Positions 11,701 to 21,713 of a stretch of 64,000 nt of DNA are shown here, piece after piece. A model generated the notes under the pieces. It saw only the letters and a list, made by a program, of their open reading frames with translations, searched no databases and was not told where the DNA came from. The DNA is from Anaspis maculata (lineage: Eukaryota; Arthropoda; Insecta; Coleoptera; Scraptiidae), in the NCBI GenBank assembly GCA_949128115.1, contig OX421968.1, forward strand, positions 32,640,877 through 32,704,876. The letters are read 5' to 3'. Position 1 is the stretch's first letter. Each line of letters opens with the position of its first letter. Both the position numbers and the translations under genes were made by a program.

Positions 11701-12775
11701 TGATTTTTTTTTAATGTTGCTCGTTTCCTGTTTGAAAAGTAGTAATTGCGATGATTATCACAAATCATTCAGGAAATATCGCTATTAAAATTTTCAATTT
11801 TTTTTATTTTATTTTTTCACCAAACCTACTGAGGTGTGCCGTTCGTATTGGATAGCTGATTCTGTAGCATTTTTTCTCAACTTTCCAAATACAATGGCAT
11901 TTTTTTAGGAATCCGATGCGAAAATGGCTTTTTTGCCCCAAGAATTGATGGGGGCCATTTTTTTTAGTCCGGCCCTGGATTTTTTCATGCCTTGTTGGTC
12001 ATTGTGATTGTTCGTGGTAAGAGACATTTCCTGTCAAATTTCATTCGATTCCATTCATTTGCTCCAAAGTTATGACCTATCAAAGTTTTGACCAAAATAC
12101 ATAAATCACCCTGTAACTTTGAAACGCAGGATCTTAGAAAAATTCCGAAGCCAGATCCGGATCCGCCTCAAAAAACTGGATCTATCCTTAAGCTATGTCG
12201 TATAAGTCATGAAACACCCTGTATAACACCTATACCTTGGTAGCTTTTCCAGAAATGATTAGTTCAACTCATTCAACTAGAAAATGTGCAACGAGTGCTT
12301 CCACTGCCAATTTGGGAGAAACTATTAAGGTATAGGGGTTATAGGGGTAAGGGGTAGACATAAGAGATCAATATGGACCAACTTTTTTCAACACATAACA
12401 TGTTACAGTCGTAGAAACTTATTTTAACAAGAAACAATTTATTTCTAATAGGGCAGAGCAGAAGTTGATAATTCAGTGGAGGGTGAACGTCAGATTTTAG
12501 GGGTTGGTTCGCAAGAAATAATGGATCAGCATCACTTTGAACATACCGTGTCAAAAATTCAAAAAAATTCCCCGTTTATTTTGGTCGCTATTCAACTTTG
12601 AATTTTCAGTCATTTTTCGAAATGCTAGGGGTGGTTCTAAAAATAGGGGTCTATGAGATATTTTGACCAGCTCAAAGTTATGGCAAGTATAACCCTAGAA
12701 CCACCTCGTAGCGTCAAAATAGATCCACCTTTTTGTTCATTGAAGCCCATAACTGCAATAAATTAGTTATGTGAC

Positions 12776-12814
12776 TACCGGCAATACCGGCAATACCGGC
12801 AATACCGGCATTCC
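12776..12814 (+). repeat. 9-bp microsatellite, about 4 copies
   Basis: Tandem CAATACCGG units in the right arm of the outer palindrome. The inverted position in the left arm (near 9300) has a single unit, so this is a local expansion. Confidence 0.85.
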
Positions 12815-12920
12815 ACCCCCTCTAGGGGGTGAACCGTTGAGCTTAGAGGATTTGCGCAATAATAAAGTTTGATCATCTCATCAAGGGCTACAACATATCA
12901 AAGTTTGAGCCAAATCCCAT

Positions 12921-13221
12921 AAGGAATGTGAGGGTCCTTTCCATTGGAAATGTCCTACTTCCCATCACTACTTGGTATATAGGTCGCGGGAACATAACCG
13001 TCACCCTGGCACCCGCTATGGCAACGTTGCAGACACGCCGGCACAACGAAGCCGAGAACGAAGCGCCTCTTGCCAGCTTCTTGTCCGCGTTTGCGCCTTA
13101 GGGGGTGCCAAAGTACCGCTGTAGAGATTCGCTTGTTTTTGACATTAGGTACTCCAGTTAGATCTTGAGTTTAGCACATTAATTTTTATGATAAAGCGAT
13201 AATTGTTGAATAAATTATCTA
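12921..13221. other. no gene recognised
   Basis: Contains the phrase TAGGTCGCGGGAAC (near 12978), also present near 29370 (inverted) and 41269. Otherwise no feature was identified. Confidence 0.4.
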
Positions 13222-13223
13222 TA

Positions 13224-14706
13224 CAGGGTGTCCCCTGTTTAATCGCAAAGATTTTGCCAGTCGATAGAGCATCAGAAAAGAATGAGACATGCATATAAAA
13301 ATTTTGTTCAAAAACCCGTATTAACGGAGATGCAGCTCTTCAAAGTTGGAAAACAAATACAGTTCTTTTCACCTAACTTTTATACTGGTCAACCGATCGC
13401 GCCTTTCTTACACGTATTCACTGAACAAATGCCTATGAACCTCGAATAACACATTTGGTGAGAACAGCCCCATGGCGTAGATAGGGGTGGTTGCGCCCCT
13501 TTTATCATCCCTAATTTTTTCCCCACTGCAAATTTTTCGAAATCAGTACCATTTTCAAGTTGTTTATTCAATTTTGAGCGAAAAGTTGCTCTTGCAAAAT
13601 TTCGATAGGATGCATACTTTTTGAGATAACTCAGTTTGAAAATTCCTAGTCAATCTTGCAACTCCTCATAATTTTAGTTGCTTAAAATTGCATTGCTGCA
13701 TCATTGGAGATAATCAGTTCCAAATTTACACAAGTGATGTTGAGATCATCAAGTATCATAACGTAAGATCGATTTTGATCCAAACAATCCAGTGACGTAG
13801 AATTAGGGGGCTTTCTTACTTACATCCACTTATCTGCTACACCACTGGATATTCTAAATCAATAAATTTTTTGAATTTGTCGTTTGATCCAGAAAAAAAA
13901 GTTGCCCTTGTGAAACTTTGATTGGAGGCTTCGTTTTCGAGTTATTCAAACTTTAAAGTTCTGGGTCGAAAAAATGGCTGGCATATCGAGGAAAACAGCA
14001 AACCCTTCAGATTTTACAGTTCATCAATTTTGAAGAAAGTTGAACTAGGAAAAAAATTTCATTAGCGGTACAGAAGCCGGGATGGAAGACAAAATTGCAT
14101 GTCAGTTAATGTATGTTACAATTATTATTTTTGTTCTCAAGTCATGTACCTACTCGTATCTGCTTCTAAATAGCAGGGACTTGCTGAAGATTTGCTTTTG
14201 ATTGATCTCAAACTTTGAAATTTGAATAACTCGAAAACGAGGCTTCCAATCAAAATTTCACAGGAGCAACTTTTTTTTCTGAATCAAAAGACAAATTCAA
14301 AAAAATTATTAAATAATAAAATATTCAGTGGCGTAGCAGATGAGTGGATGTAAGATAGAAAACCCCCTGATTCTACGCCACTGGATTGTTCAGATCAAAA
14401 TCGTTCTTACGTTATGATACTTGATGATCTCAACACCACTTGTGTGAATTTAGAACTGATTATCTCCAATGATGTAGCAATGCAAATTTCAAGCAAATTT
14501 TGTTGCAAGATTGATCAGAAATCTTCATACTGAATTATCTCGAAAAGTAAGCCTCCTATCGAAATGTTGCAAGAGCAACTTTTTGCTCAAAATTGAATGA
14601 ACAACTCCAAAATGGTACTGATTTTGGAAAATTTGCAGTTTGGAGAAAATTAGGGATGATAAAAGGGGCGCAACCAGCCCTATCTACGCCATGGGGCTGT
14701 TTTCAC
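13224..14706. mobile_element. palindromic TA/CAGGGTG element, right end truncated
   Basis: Left terminus CAGGGTGTCCCCTG at 13224 preceded by TA. The arms fold around about 14080: the block at 13455-13560 (GAACAGCCCCATGG...) recurs inverted at 14600-14706. The outermost ~230 bp of the left arm have no partner on the right, where the sequence changes abruptly into a minisatellite. The missing terminal block exists inverted at 28150-28429 as part of another copy. No coding sequence is seen. Confidence 0.65.
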
Positions 14707-14734
14707 CAAATCCCAGGCAGCAAGCGAATATTCA

Positions 14735-15045
14735 TTAAATATTGAAAACTGAATGTTCGATGAATATTAAGAACGACAGATTTTTGTAGATTCAATGAAT
14801 ATTAGTCCTAATATTAAGTGAATATGTACTAGTTTCAATATTGAGCGAATATTAGTTTTAATATTGGGTGAATATTAATTTTACTATTGAGTGGATATTA
14901 GTTTCACTATTTGTTGAATATTAGTTTTAATATCGTGTGAATACTGGTTTTAATATTGAGTCAACATTAACTTTAATATTGGGTGAGTATTGGTTTCAAA
15001 TAGCAGATGAATACTATAGCTTTGATATTACATGAATATTTGATG
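14735..15045 (+). repeat. AT-rich minisatellite, about 24-bp unit
   Basis: Twelve or so imperfect copies of a unit close to GTGAATATTAGTTTTAATATTG, best preserved between 14815 and 15000. It starts where the preceding palindromic element is truncated. Confidence 0.8.
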
Positions 15046-15049
15046 GGAC

Positions 15050-15660
15050 AACAATAAAGCTGCAGACAATACAGGACACAATTATTTGTTATAATAATAC
15101 ATCATATTGTTAGTTTGAAAAACTGGAAACTTCAAAATATTGTGGCCCTGAGCCTCAATCACTCCGATATTGTCTCCGGGATACTATCGTTGTTTATTGT
15201 CGTTCTCCGTTTTTCTGGAACACAAAAAATTTATAAGCAACTTTTACTTACCTAGATACTTACTGAATTTGGTAGGTAAGTACTAAAAAAAAAATTGTTT
15301 TCATATGGCGATGATATGGCGAGCTTTGCTCGTAGTGAGATGCAAACCAATTTCTCTCTCAACAACATGCATCCTCAGCCACATTTGGATGTGTTTGTCG
15401 AATAGGCACTGAAAATAAAAGCTAAGTTATTTCTGAGTTCGAAATGATCAATTATTGTTCCTCACCAGAAAGCACCTAATACAAAATTGAATTTTTTGAA
15501 GGTCAGCTTTTTTGGCACCTGTCGTGGAAGAAGTAGGTATAGCAAGCAGACTATAAGCAGAGTATGAGTAGCTTCTTCATCATATTTTGGACCCCAGGAA
15601 ACGTAAAATTTTTACCTAAAGAACGAAGAGTAAATAAATATGGACAATAATAATTTTTAG
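15050..15660. other. no gene recognised
   Basis: AT-rich sequence without a supported gene or repeat. It forms the left flank of the gypsy LTR. Confidence 0.4.
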
Positions 15661-15663
15661 TAT

Positions 15664-16184
15664 TGTTACGAGCGGCGATCTCGTACATATAGGTATACAC
15701 TCGATGTTTCTGGATCTTTCCACCATTAGATCGCAGTGTAGAAGTCTGGAGCGATCTCGTGCATTCCAGAGCGTTCGTGTATGTGAAACCCAATGGAGAC
15801 TCGAACGTTCGATCAAAGCACATCAGTCCACTTTGGCGGAGGCGCAGATTCCAGAACACATGGAAAGCATACGGGTAACGTGTGTGATTATTCAGGAATG
15901 GTCTAGAAACCGCATATGCCAGGCACTATGGAATTTGCTGGAAGTAGACAGAAAGATCGAGAACGCTGCTCGGAGGTCTTATATAAGGCGTCAGCCGGGA
16001 GCTCGCGGGAGTATTGATTTAGAACGCGAAGTGTTATAGCGAGCGATAACAAGCGAAGTACCTGCGAAATAATTCCAAGTGGATAATTGTTGGCATTTAT
16101 TGTAGTAGTACGCCGAAATAAACAGTGTGTGTTTAGAACGATCGTCTCAATTATATTCGAACCCGTACGCGAAATATCGTAACA
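15664..16184 (+). mobile_element. 5' LTR of a Ty3/gypsy-type element (521 bp)
   Basis: Begins TGTTACGAGCGGCG and ends ATATCGTAACA, giving the TG..CA ends expected of an LTR. It contains a TATA box in the phrase CTTATATAAGG (about 15976) and an AATAAA polyadenylation signal near 16116, spaced as in an LTR promoter with a short R region. It is directly followed by a primer-binding-type sequence and a gag gene. No matching 3' LTR is seen in the window, so the element is truncated. Confidence 0.8.
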
Positions 16185-16202
16185 TTTGGTGTCAGTAAGC
16201 GG
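16185..16202 (+). other. probable primer-binding site of the gypsy element
   Basis: TTTGGTGTCAGTAAGCGG immediately follows the LTR end. The TGGTGTC core at this place is typical of many insect Ty3/gypsy elements and would pair with the 3' end of a host tRNA. The tRNA identity was not determined. Confidence 0.6.
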
Positions 16203-16263
16203 TATAATTGAGAGTAATTGGGCCTGCGACTACAGGACGTTCGGAACATTCGTGATTTGGTAA

Positions 16264-17484
16264 ATGCCGGAGACGAGAAGCATGTCGAAGACAGGAGTCG
16301 AAGACGCTTTGGCGAGCATCATGGCGATGATGCAAGAACAAAAGACGGAACGCCAGACAGAGAAAGAAGAACAGGAGAAGAGGCGTTTGGAAGATAAAGA
16401 AGAATTGAAGAATCTTCTAGAAGGACAAGAAAAAGGATTGAAAAATCTTTTACAAGAACAGCGTCTAGAAGACAAAGAAGAACTGAGAAACCTGCTGGAA
16501 GAACAGGAAAGGAAACGCCTCGAGGGAAGGGAAGAAATATTAGCCGTTGTGGAACAACAAACGCGGTATTTCGACGGCAGTGTGAACAAGCTGGAAGAGA
16601 AAATGGTTGCGATGGTAGAAAAAGAGGTGGAAGCGGTGAAGGCCAACATGACGAAGCTGGAGCAACAGGTTCAGAAAACCGCCGCCAGTGCTGCGATGGT
16701 CAGTTCAGCGGGTGTCCAACGTGTGAAGCTGCCAAATTTCGATGGGAAAAGCCCATGGACAACCTATAAGAGGCAGTTCGATGCCGCTGCCGAAGCCAAC
16801 GGATGGAGCGACGATGAGAGAGCCACAGCTCTAGTCCTGGCTCTCAGGGGCCCAGCATTGGAGCCGCTCCAGACAATTCCTGAGAGTGAGCAGAAGGACT
16901 TTGCCAAGCTGACGAGGGTCCTGGAGCTTCGGTATGGGGACAATCATGTGCGACAGATCCATCAAACCCAGCTGAAGGCCAGAAGACAAAAGAGCGGGGA
17001 AAGCCTTCAGGAATTCGAATCCGAAGTCCTGAGGCTGGTTCACCTGGCCTATCCAGCTCATCCAGCGGATGTTTTGGCCGACATCGCCAAGGAAACTTTC
17101 ATGGGCGGAATAAAAGATCCAGAATTGCGTCAGATGGTCATGATCAGCAATCCAGCCAACATCAGCGACGCACTCATCCAAGCTATTCGCATCGAGCCTG
17201 CTAAGAATGCTTCGCGCCCTCATCGTCTTAGGGAGGTGAACTTTGACGAATCCGGAGCATCACATACTTCCGAGAAATCTGTGAAGGAGATGTTTGAGGA
17301 ACTCAACAGGAACTTCTCAGCGCTATGTCTTGGAACAGACCCCAAGGCGAGCCACGAGCTGGAGGAAGACCGCGTTGCTTCGGCTGTAGAAAACCGGGAC
17401 ATCTGCTTCGGGACTGCAGGCAAAGGTCGAGTCCAAGTGACCGTTCCACACCGGGATAGAGAACTATCAGCCCAGGAAAACTAA
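16264..17484 (+). CDS. Ty3/gypsy Gag polyprotein, intact frame to the nucleocapsid
   Basis: 406 codons. Residues about 15-140 form a highly charged Glu/Lys/Gln coiled coil (repeated LEDKEELKNLL, LEEQERKRLEG). Residues about 150-320 match the retrotransposon Gag capsid fold, with WTTYKRQFDAAAEANGWSDD, ATALVLALRGPAL, LELRYGDNH, GESLQEFESEVLRL and a DPELRQMV stretch, the usual order in Ty3-type capsids. The C-terminus appears frameshifted inside the nucleocapsid: NRDICFG begins a zinc knuckle, but the remaining Cys/His residues are not completed in frame. The start ATG is 80 bp after the primer-binding site, a normal leader length. Gag would package element RNA in the cytoplasm. Confidence 0.8.
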   Translation: MPETRSMSKTGVEDALASIMAMMQEQKTERQTEKEEQEKRRLEDKEELKNLLEGQEKGLKNLLQEQRLEDKEELRNLLEEQERKRLEGREEILAVVEQQTRYFDGSVNKLEEKMVAMVEKEVEAVKANMTKLEQQVQKTAASAAMVSSAGVQRVKLPNFDGKSPWTTYKRQFDAAAEANGWSDDERATALVLALRGPALEPLQTIPESEQKDFAKLTRVLELRYGDNHVRQIHQTQLKARRQKSGESLQEFESEVLRLVHLAYPAHPADVLADIAKETFMGGIKDPELRQMVMISNPANISDALIQAIRIEPAKNASRPHRLREVNFDESGASHTSEKSVKEMFEELNRNFSALCLGTDPKASHELEEDRVASAVENRDICFGTAGKGRVQVTVPHRDRELSAQEN

Positions 17485-17739
17485 TTCCAGCTAGCGCTAA
17501 GGGGCGCACGCTGGCTGGCAGTCCTCAATGCCCCAGGAGTTACTCCGTCTCACTGCTGCAGAAGTCCCTCAATAGCCTTCTTCTTAGTGGAAAGCTTGAC
17601 GAGGACGATTGCGTGTTTGTAATCGATACGGGAGCCACGAAGTCAATCGTTAGACGAGGGATACTTCGAAAACAACGCATTGTGCCACTAAGAGACGGAG
17701 CTCGTTTGACTACAGCTGCCGGAGAGTCTACTACATTGT
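17485..17739 (+). pseudogene. gypsy retropepsin fragment
   Basis: After the gag stop, a second frame reads LLLSGKLDEDDCVFVIDTGATKS. FVIDTGA is the active-site motif of retroviral-type aspartic proteases. LTTAAGES and LYGEAEV follow, fitting the flap region. The frame ends abruptly at a 50-bp perfect palindrome at 17740-17789. Reverse transcriptase, RNase H and integrase of this element are absent. Confidence 0.7.
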
Positions 17740-17827
17740 ACGGAGAAGCTGAAGTAAGCATTCGCGAATGCTTACTTCAGCTTCTCCGTTGTTTGGTCCT
17801 GACTATTTAGTTCAAATAGTCAGGACC
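17740..17827. repeat. two perfect hairpins at the gypsy/BEL junction
   Basis: 17740-17789 is a 50-bp perfect palindrome with no spacer, centred on TTCGCGAA; its left half is the gypsy protease sequence and its right half is the inverse. A second hairpin follows, with 14-bp arms at 17795-17808 and 17814-17827 (GGTCCTGACTATTT and inverse) around a 5-base loop; its arms are BEL reverse-transcriptase sequence. Both element fragments therefore fold back on themselves at the breakpoint. Confidence 0.85.
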
Positions 17828-17996
17828 ACTGAGCAGTTCATCGTTGAAAGAAACTCCATGACTCTTGGCAGCAGCATCAAATACCAGCCTCAGCTTTCCT
17901 GGCTTATTTGGATTGAAAACGCCAAAGTGTGGTAAATAAAATGTTCTATTCGTGCAGACGTTCGCTTCTTCTTCATTCAGCTTTTGAATGTACCTT
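17814..17996 (-). pseudogene. BEL/Pao reverse transcriptase fragment, inverted
   Basis: On the minus strand this repeats the start of the RT domain found at 18623-18770 on the plus strand, including the [20 protein letters not shown] stretch, with very few differences. On its upstream side it continues into the sequence encoding [12 protein letters not shown], which in the BEL copy at 21714-23330 is the last normal sequence before its breakpoint. This short piece therefore preserves the original junction between the two separated halves of the BEL element. Confidence 0.75.
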
Positions 17997-18014
17997 CATC
18001 TTGCAATGACCGTA

Positions 18015-18109
18015 GTAGCATTGTTAATTGTTAATTACCATGGTGTTATGATAGGACTTTTTAACAATAAAAATAGAAAATAGACGAATTTTACATTGGT
18101 GCCGAAACC
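18015..18109 (+). mobile_element. BEL/Pao LTR end and primer-binding site, plus copy
   Basis: TTGTTAATTGTTAATTACC leads into an AATAAAAATAG stretch and then TTGGTGCCGAAACC (from 18096), a BEL-type primer-binding site. The same block occurs inverted at 24180-24276, upstream of the other gag copy. Only the last ~75 bp of an LTR are shared, so the LTR is incomplete here. Confidence 0.65.
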
Positions 18110-18124
18110 AGACTCACTCAAGCT

Positions 18125-18587
18125 ATGGAAGACACACTTCGCATTACTCGTAGTCAGAGTAAGAACAAGGGAAAATCACCTGGCCAACCCCGAGTCGCAC
18201 TTTCCGAACCAGCGAATGCTTCGCCTGTTCATGATTAACATCCCGCATTCAATAAGCCATACCAAGTCGATGAGCTCGTCACTCAGAAAACGGAGGCTGG
18301 AGTTGGAAAAGCTATCACAATTAGATCAGCTTCAAATGGAATTTGAGGAAAAAGAGCTAGAGCGTCAAAAAGAAATGGAACGATTAGCATTTGAACTTAA
18401 AAGAAAAGAATTTGAACTTAAAAGAAAAGATATGGAAAGGCGGCAAGATATAGAAAGAAAACAGCTGGAGAGGCAGAGAAATTTGATTGAATCGGTAGCA
18501 GAAGTAGAGTCGTTGTCAGCAGTCAGCGATCCAGATCAAGCCTGTGCGGAGCTGTCAGTGAGGAAGAAGTCTCGAATTCTAAAGTAG
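18125..18587 (+). pseudogene. BEL/Pao Gag N-terminus, broken
   Basis: The ATG at 18125 opens MEDTLRITRSQSKNKGKSPG, followed by a frameshift and stop near 18236 (extra T relative to the copy at 24166-23300). A long heptad-rich coiled coil follows (QLDQLQMEFEEKELERQKEM, then repeated ELKRKEF/ELKRKDM). The frame shifts again near 18530 and ends at 18587. The rest of gag and the protease are missing. At 18598-18618 a 20-bp piece of the gag coiled-coil region is repeated, next to an ATATCTTG..CAAGATAT hairpin, before RT starts. Confidence 0.75.
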
Positions 18588-18622
18588 AACCATATCTTGA
18601 AAGGCGGCAAGATATAGAAGTC

Positions 18623-19986
18623 TGCACGAATAGAACATTTTATTTACCACACTTTGGCGTTTTCAATCCAAATAAGCCAGGGAAGCTGAGGCTGGTATTT
18701 GATGCTGCTGCCAAGAGTCATGGAGTTTCTTTCAACGATGAACTGCTCAGTGGTCCTGACTATTTGAACTCACTACCAGCTGTACTGATGAAGTTTAGAA
18801 TTGGACGTTACGCAATCGTTGGAGATATTCGCGAAATGTTTCATCGGGTACAGATAAGACAAGAAGACGTCGACTCACAACGATTTTTATGGAGGAATGG
18901 AGAAACGGACAGAAAACCCGACGTTTATGTAATGAAAGCCATGACCTTTGGTGCAACCTGTTCTCCTGCAACAGCATTACATGTCGTGAATCTCAACGCG
19001 AGAAAACATTCTTCTACATACCCTGAGGCAAGCGAATCAATTTTAACAAAAGAATACATGGATGACCTCTTGGATTCTGTCGACACTGAAGAGAAAGGGA
19101 AACAAAGAATAAAAGAAATCATTGAAGTCCACAAGAATGCAGGCTTCGACATTATAAACTGGCTGTCGAACTCAAAAACAATTCTTCAAGACCTTCCAGA
19201 TGACCTGAGAGCAAAAACTGTGAAACAACTACAGCACGATTCAAGTCTGCCTACAGAACGAATTTTGGGCTTGTGGTGGAATGCAGATACGGACGAATCG
19301 AGGGACGAATTTATTATTGCTCCAAACTTGAAACAAACAAAGAATAAAACCTTCGACGCTCAAAATTTCCCGACAAAAAGAGAAGTACTAGGAGCTGCAA
19401 TGTCCATATTTGACCCCCTTGGACTCATAACACCATTTACCATGAAGGGCCGTCTATTACTTCAGAGTATATGGCGTAGCAAAGTGACATGGGATCAAGT
19501 TATTCCTACACAATTCTGTACAAGATGGTCAAGCTGGATAAATGAACTTGATGAACTCAGTAAACAAAGAATCCCTCGCTGTTACATTTCAGGACTAATA
19601 ACGGCGAACGAACTTGAACTTCATACATTTGTCGACGGAAGCGAAGAAGCGTTTGCTGCCGTGGCCTATCTACGTCGCACGAGCGAAGAGAATGCTGACA
19701 CGGCGCTGGTGATGTCCAGAGCAAGAGTTGCACCTGTAAAAAGTTTCACCATCCCGAGAATGGAGTTACAAGCTGCTTTGTTGGGTTGCAGAATGTCAAA
19801 AACTGTCTGCGAAGATATTGGAATTCCAATGAACAAACGCATATTCTGGTCAGATTCGAAAACCGTGTTATACTGGATAAAGGGAGACTATTCAAACTCT
19901 TACAAACAATTCGTAGCACATCGTATGGGCGAGAGATCAAAGAGACGTCTTCTCCTAATGACTGGATGTGGGTGCCAACTAAATTG
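18623..19986 (+). pseudogene. BEL/Pao reverse transcriptase and RNase H
   Basis: Open for about 450 codons. It shows [26 protein letters not shown], the polymerase active site in EYMDDLLDSVD (YMDD), the connection domain, then RNase H landmarks FVDGSEEAFAAVAYLR, IPRMELQAALLGC and FWSDSKTVLYWI. The D, E and D residues are all visible. The frame breaks shortly after WIKGDY and is then interrupted by a 132-bp insertion. In a BEL element this domain copies RNA into DNA inside the particle. Here it is detached from gag and protease, which lie in the opposite orientation at 21714-24166. Confidence 0.8.
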
Positions 19987-20118
19987 ATTGGGGAAATTGG
20001 GGAGGTACGAAGTTTCCGGGGGAAAAAACCCAAGCCAAGGCACCTGATAAAGGTAAATCAATGATGATAATGTGTAACCCCCACGAGTTATGAATGATGA
20101 GTTGAAAAACCATTATAT
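19987..20118. mobile_element. 132-bp insertion in the BEL pol gene
   Basis: Interrupts the RNase H-to-integrase region: VPTKL on the left and NAADVATRH on the right are adjacent in intact elements. The insert is bordered by a 6-bp direct repeat, AAATTG, at 19981-19986 and 20119-20124, which looks like a target duplication. No inverted termini or coding potential were recognised. Confidence 0.6.
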
Positions 20119-21196
20119 AAATTGAATGCTGCCGACGTCGCCACGAGACACAAGCAAAAGTTGACTCCTACCATACTTCGAAACTGGAACAAAGGACCTG
20201 AGTTTTTGAGCTTGTCCAAATCTTCTTGGCCTGAGCAACCAGTATTATCGAAAAGTGATAACGACGTCGAAAGAAAGAAAGATTTCGTTGGAGTACACAC
20301 ACATAATGAACCTAACGTTATCCCGTTCGAAAATTTTTCAAAATGGAGCATGCTTGTTCGATGCACTGCTTGGGTTCTCAGATATATATGTACATTGAAA
20401 TCAAGAGTACGTGACGAAACAAAAGTGACCCTGAGGATAAAGACACCGAGTTATGAAGACATTTCTGAACTGACGCCAATTGAAACTCGCCAAGCTGAAA
20501 GTCTAATAATGAAGCTGCAACAGAACAAGTCCTTCAGAGAAGAAAAGAAACTTCTTCAACACGGAAAACCATTATCCAAGTCAAGTCGATTATACAAACT
20601 GTCACCATTCATTGACACTGATGGACTCATAAGAATATCGGGAAGAACTTTAAATTCACCTGAACTAATGGACGATCAGAAATGTCCTATTATTATTGAC
20701 GGGAAAGACAACATTTCTGGATTGATGGTCAGATATTCACGAAAAATGTTTCCATCAAGGAACGGAGACCGTCATAACAAAATTGAGAAGACGTTATTGG
20801 ATGATCGGCATGAGGATGGCTGTTAAGAGAGCAAGAGCGAATTGTTTGTGGTGCAAGATGAAGTTTAGTCAACCTATACCTCCACAAATGGCACCGCTGC
20901 CTGATGCAAGAATTATTAAACCACCTCACGCCTTTTATTTTACTGGTATTGATTACTTCGGCCCTGTTGAAGTCGTTGTAGGCCTCGTTGTAGGCAGAAG
21001 GCATGAAAAAAGGTGGGGAGTGATATTTACTTGCTTATCAACTCGCGCTATTCACTTGGAAGTAGCACATTCTCTCACCACGGAAAGTTGTTTAATGGCT
21101 ATCCAGAGATTTACAAGCAGAAGACCAACTCCAGCAGAATTTTTTTCCGACCATGGAACGAATTTCATCGGGGCTGAACAAGAATTTTTGTCATAG
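20119..21196 (+). pseudogene. BEL/Pao integrase, core without C-terminus
   Basis: Two overlapping frames. 20122-20826 reads ADVATRHKQKLTP, then the integrase N-terminal region (SSRLYKLSPFIDTDGLIRIS), ending at a frameshift near 20800. 20783-21196 continues with CLWCKMKF (zinc-binding), YFTGIDYFGPVEV (first catalytic Asp), STRAIHLEVAHSLTTESCL and SDHGTNFIGAEQEF (second Asp). It breaks off just before the catalytic Glu, at a sharp junction with inverted BEL sequence at about 21197. Confidence 0.75.
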
Positions 21197-21199
21197 GTC

Positions 21200-21695
21200 G
21201 CTTGTAGATCCCCTTATTGGTGGTTACCTCCACGACTCGTACTTGTCCATCTTTGCCTTGGAAGGTAGCCGAAATTCTGCCTAAAGGCCATGTGTTACGG
21301 GGGCTTGTATCATCCGCGATAATTACCAGCTCGTCGATTCTTGGCGGATCCACTGTTTTAAACCATTTTGCTCTTGTTGCTAAGCTTGGAAGGTATTATT
21401 TCACCCACCGTGCCCAGAACTTGTCCAAGAGATTTCTTATCCATTGCAGTCTGCGTTTGGATACAGCCTCTTCACCACAAATCTTTGTGCTGAAAGCTTC
21501 CAAAAGAAAATCGTTCGGTGTTAACGGTCGAGAGTCTGTCGCTTCTACGGGGATATGTGTCAGGGGACGGCTATTGATAATGAACTCCACTCGAGTAAGA
21601 AATGTGATATATTCTTCGTCTGTTGGAAACTGGTTCTTCAACACACAGCTCGTAGAGCTATCTTCACCGACTTTATCAAACGTATAAATGTCCAC
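21200..21695 (-). pseudogene. BEL/Pao integrase C-terminal part, inverted
   Basis: Minus-strand frames read VEFIINSRPLTHIP, which carries the catalytic Glu region of the integrase. RRLQWIRNLLDKFWARWVK follows, then the C-terminal domain common in BEL/Pao polyproteins (IADDTSPRNTWPLGRI, VRVVEVTTNKGIYKRP). A frameshift separates the two parts. This supplies exactly the segment missing from the plus-strand integrase at 20119-21196. Confidence 0.75.
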
Positions 21696-21713
21696 TTGAT
21701 TCCGTGTCCTACA

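Larger units (their letters stand above)
9756..12221. mobile_element. Tc1/mariner-superfamily element with ~840-bp inverted repeats
   Basis: Termini CAGGGTGTTTCATGAC at 9756 and its inverse ending at 12221, each bordered by TA (9754-9755, 12222-12223), the classic target duplication of this superfamily. The arms (9756 to about 10600 and about 11388 to 12221) are long inverted copies, and both contain the 3' part of the transposase gene. The only other transposase part recognised is a region upstream of 11388. The element is inactive because the frame is broken. Confidence 0.75.
9195..12920. mobile_element. outer palindromic element split by a Tc1/mariner-type element
   Basis: Sequence 9195-9755 is the inverted copy of 12222-12920 (shared phrase GGCTCAAACTTTGATATG at both outer ends). 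The middle is occupied by a separate TA-flanked element at 9756-12221. The arms diverge near the inner edge, for example 9690-9750 against 12240-12360. The right arm carries a 9-bp microsatellite that the left lacks. Confidence 0.6.

Noticed and set aside
16230..16649. Ser/Phe-rich 139-codon minus-strand frame
   Set aside because: Antisense shadow of the gypsy gag coiled coil (Glu/Lys codons read backwards as Ser/Phe/Leu).
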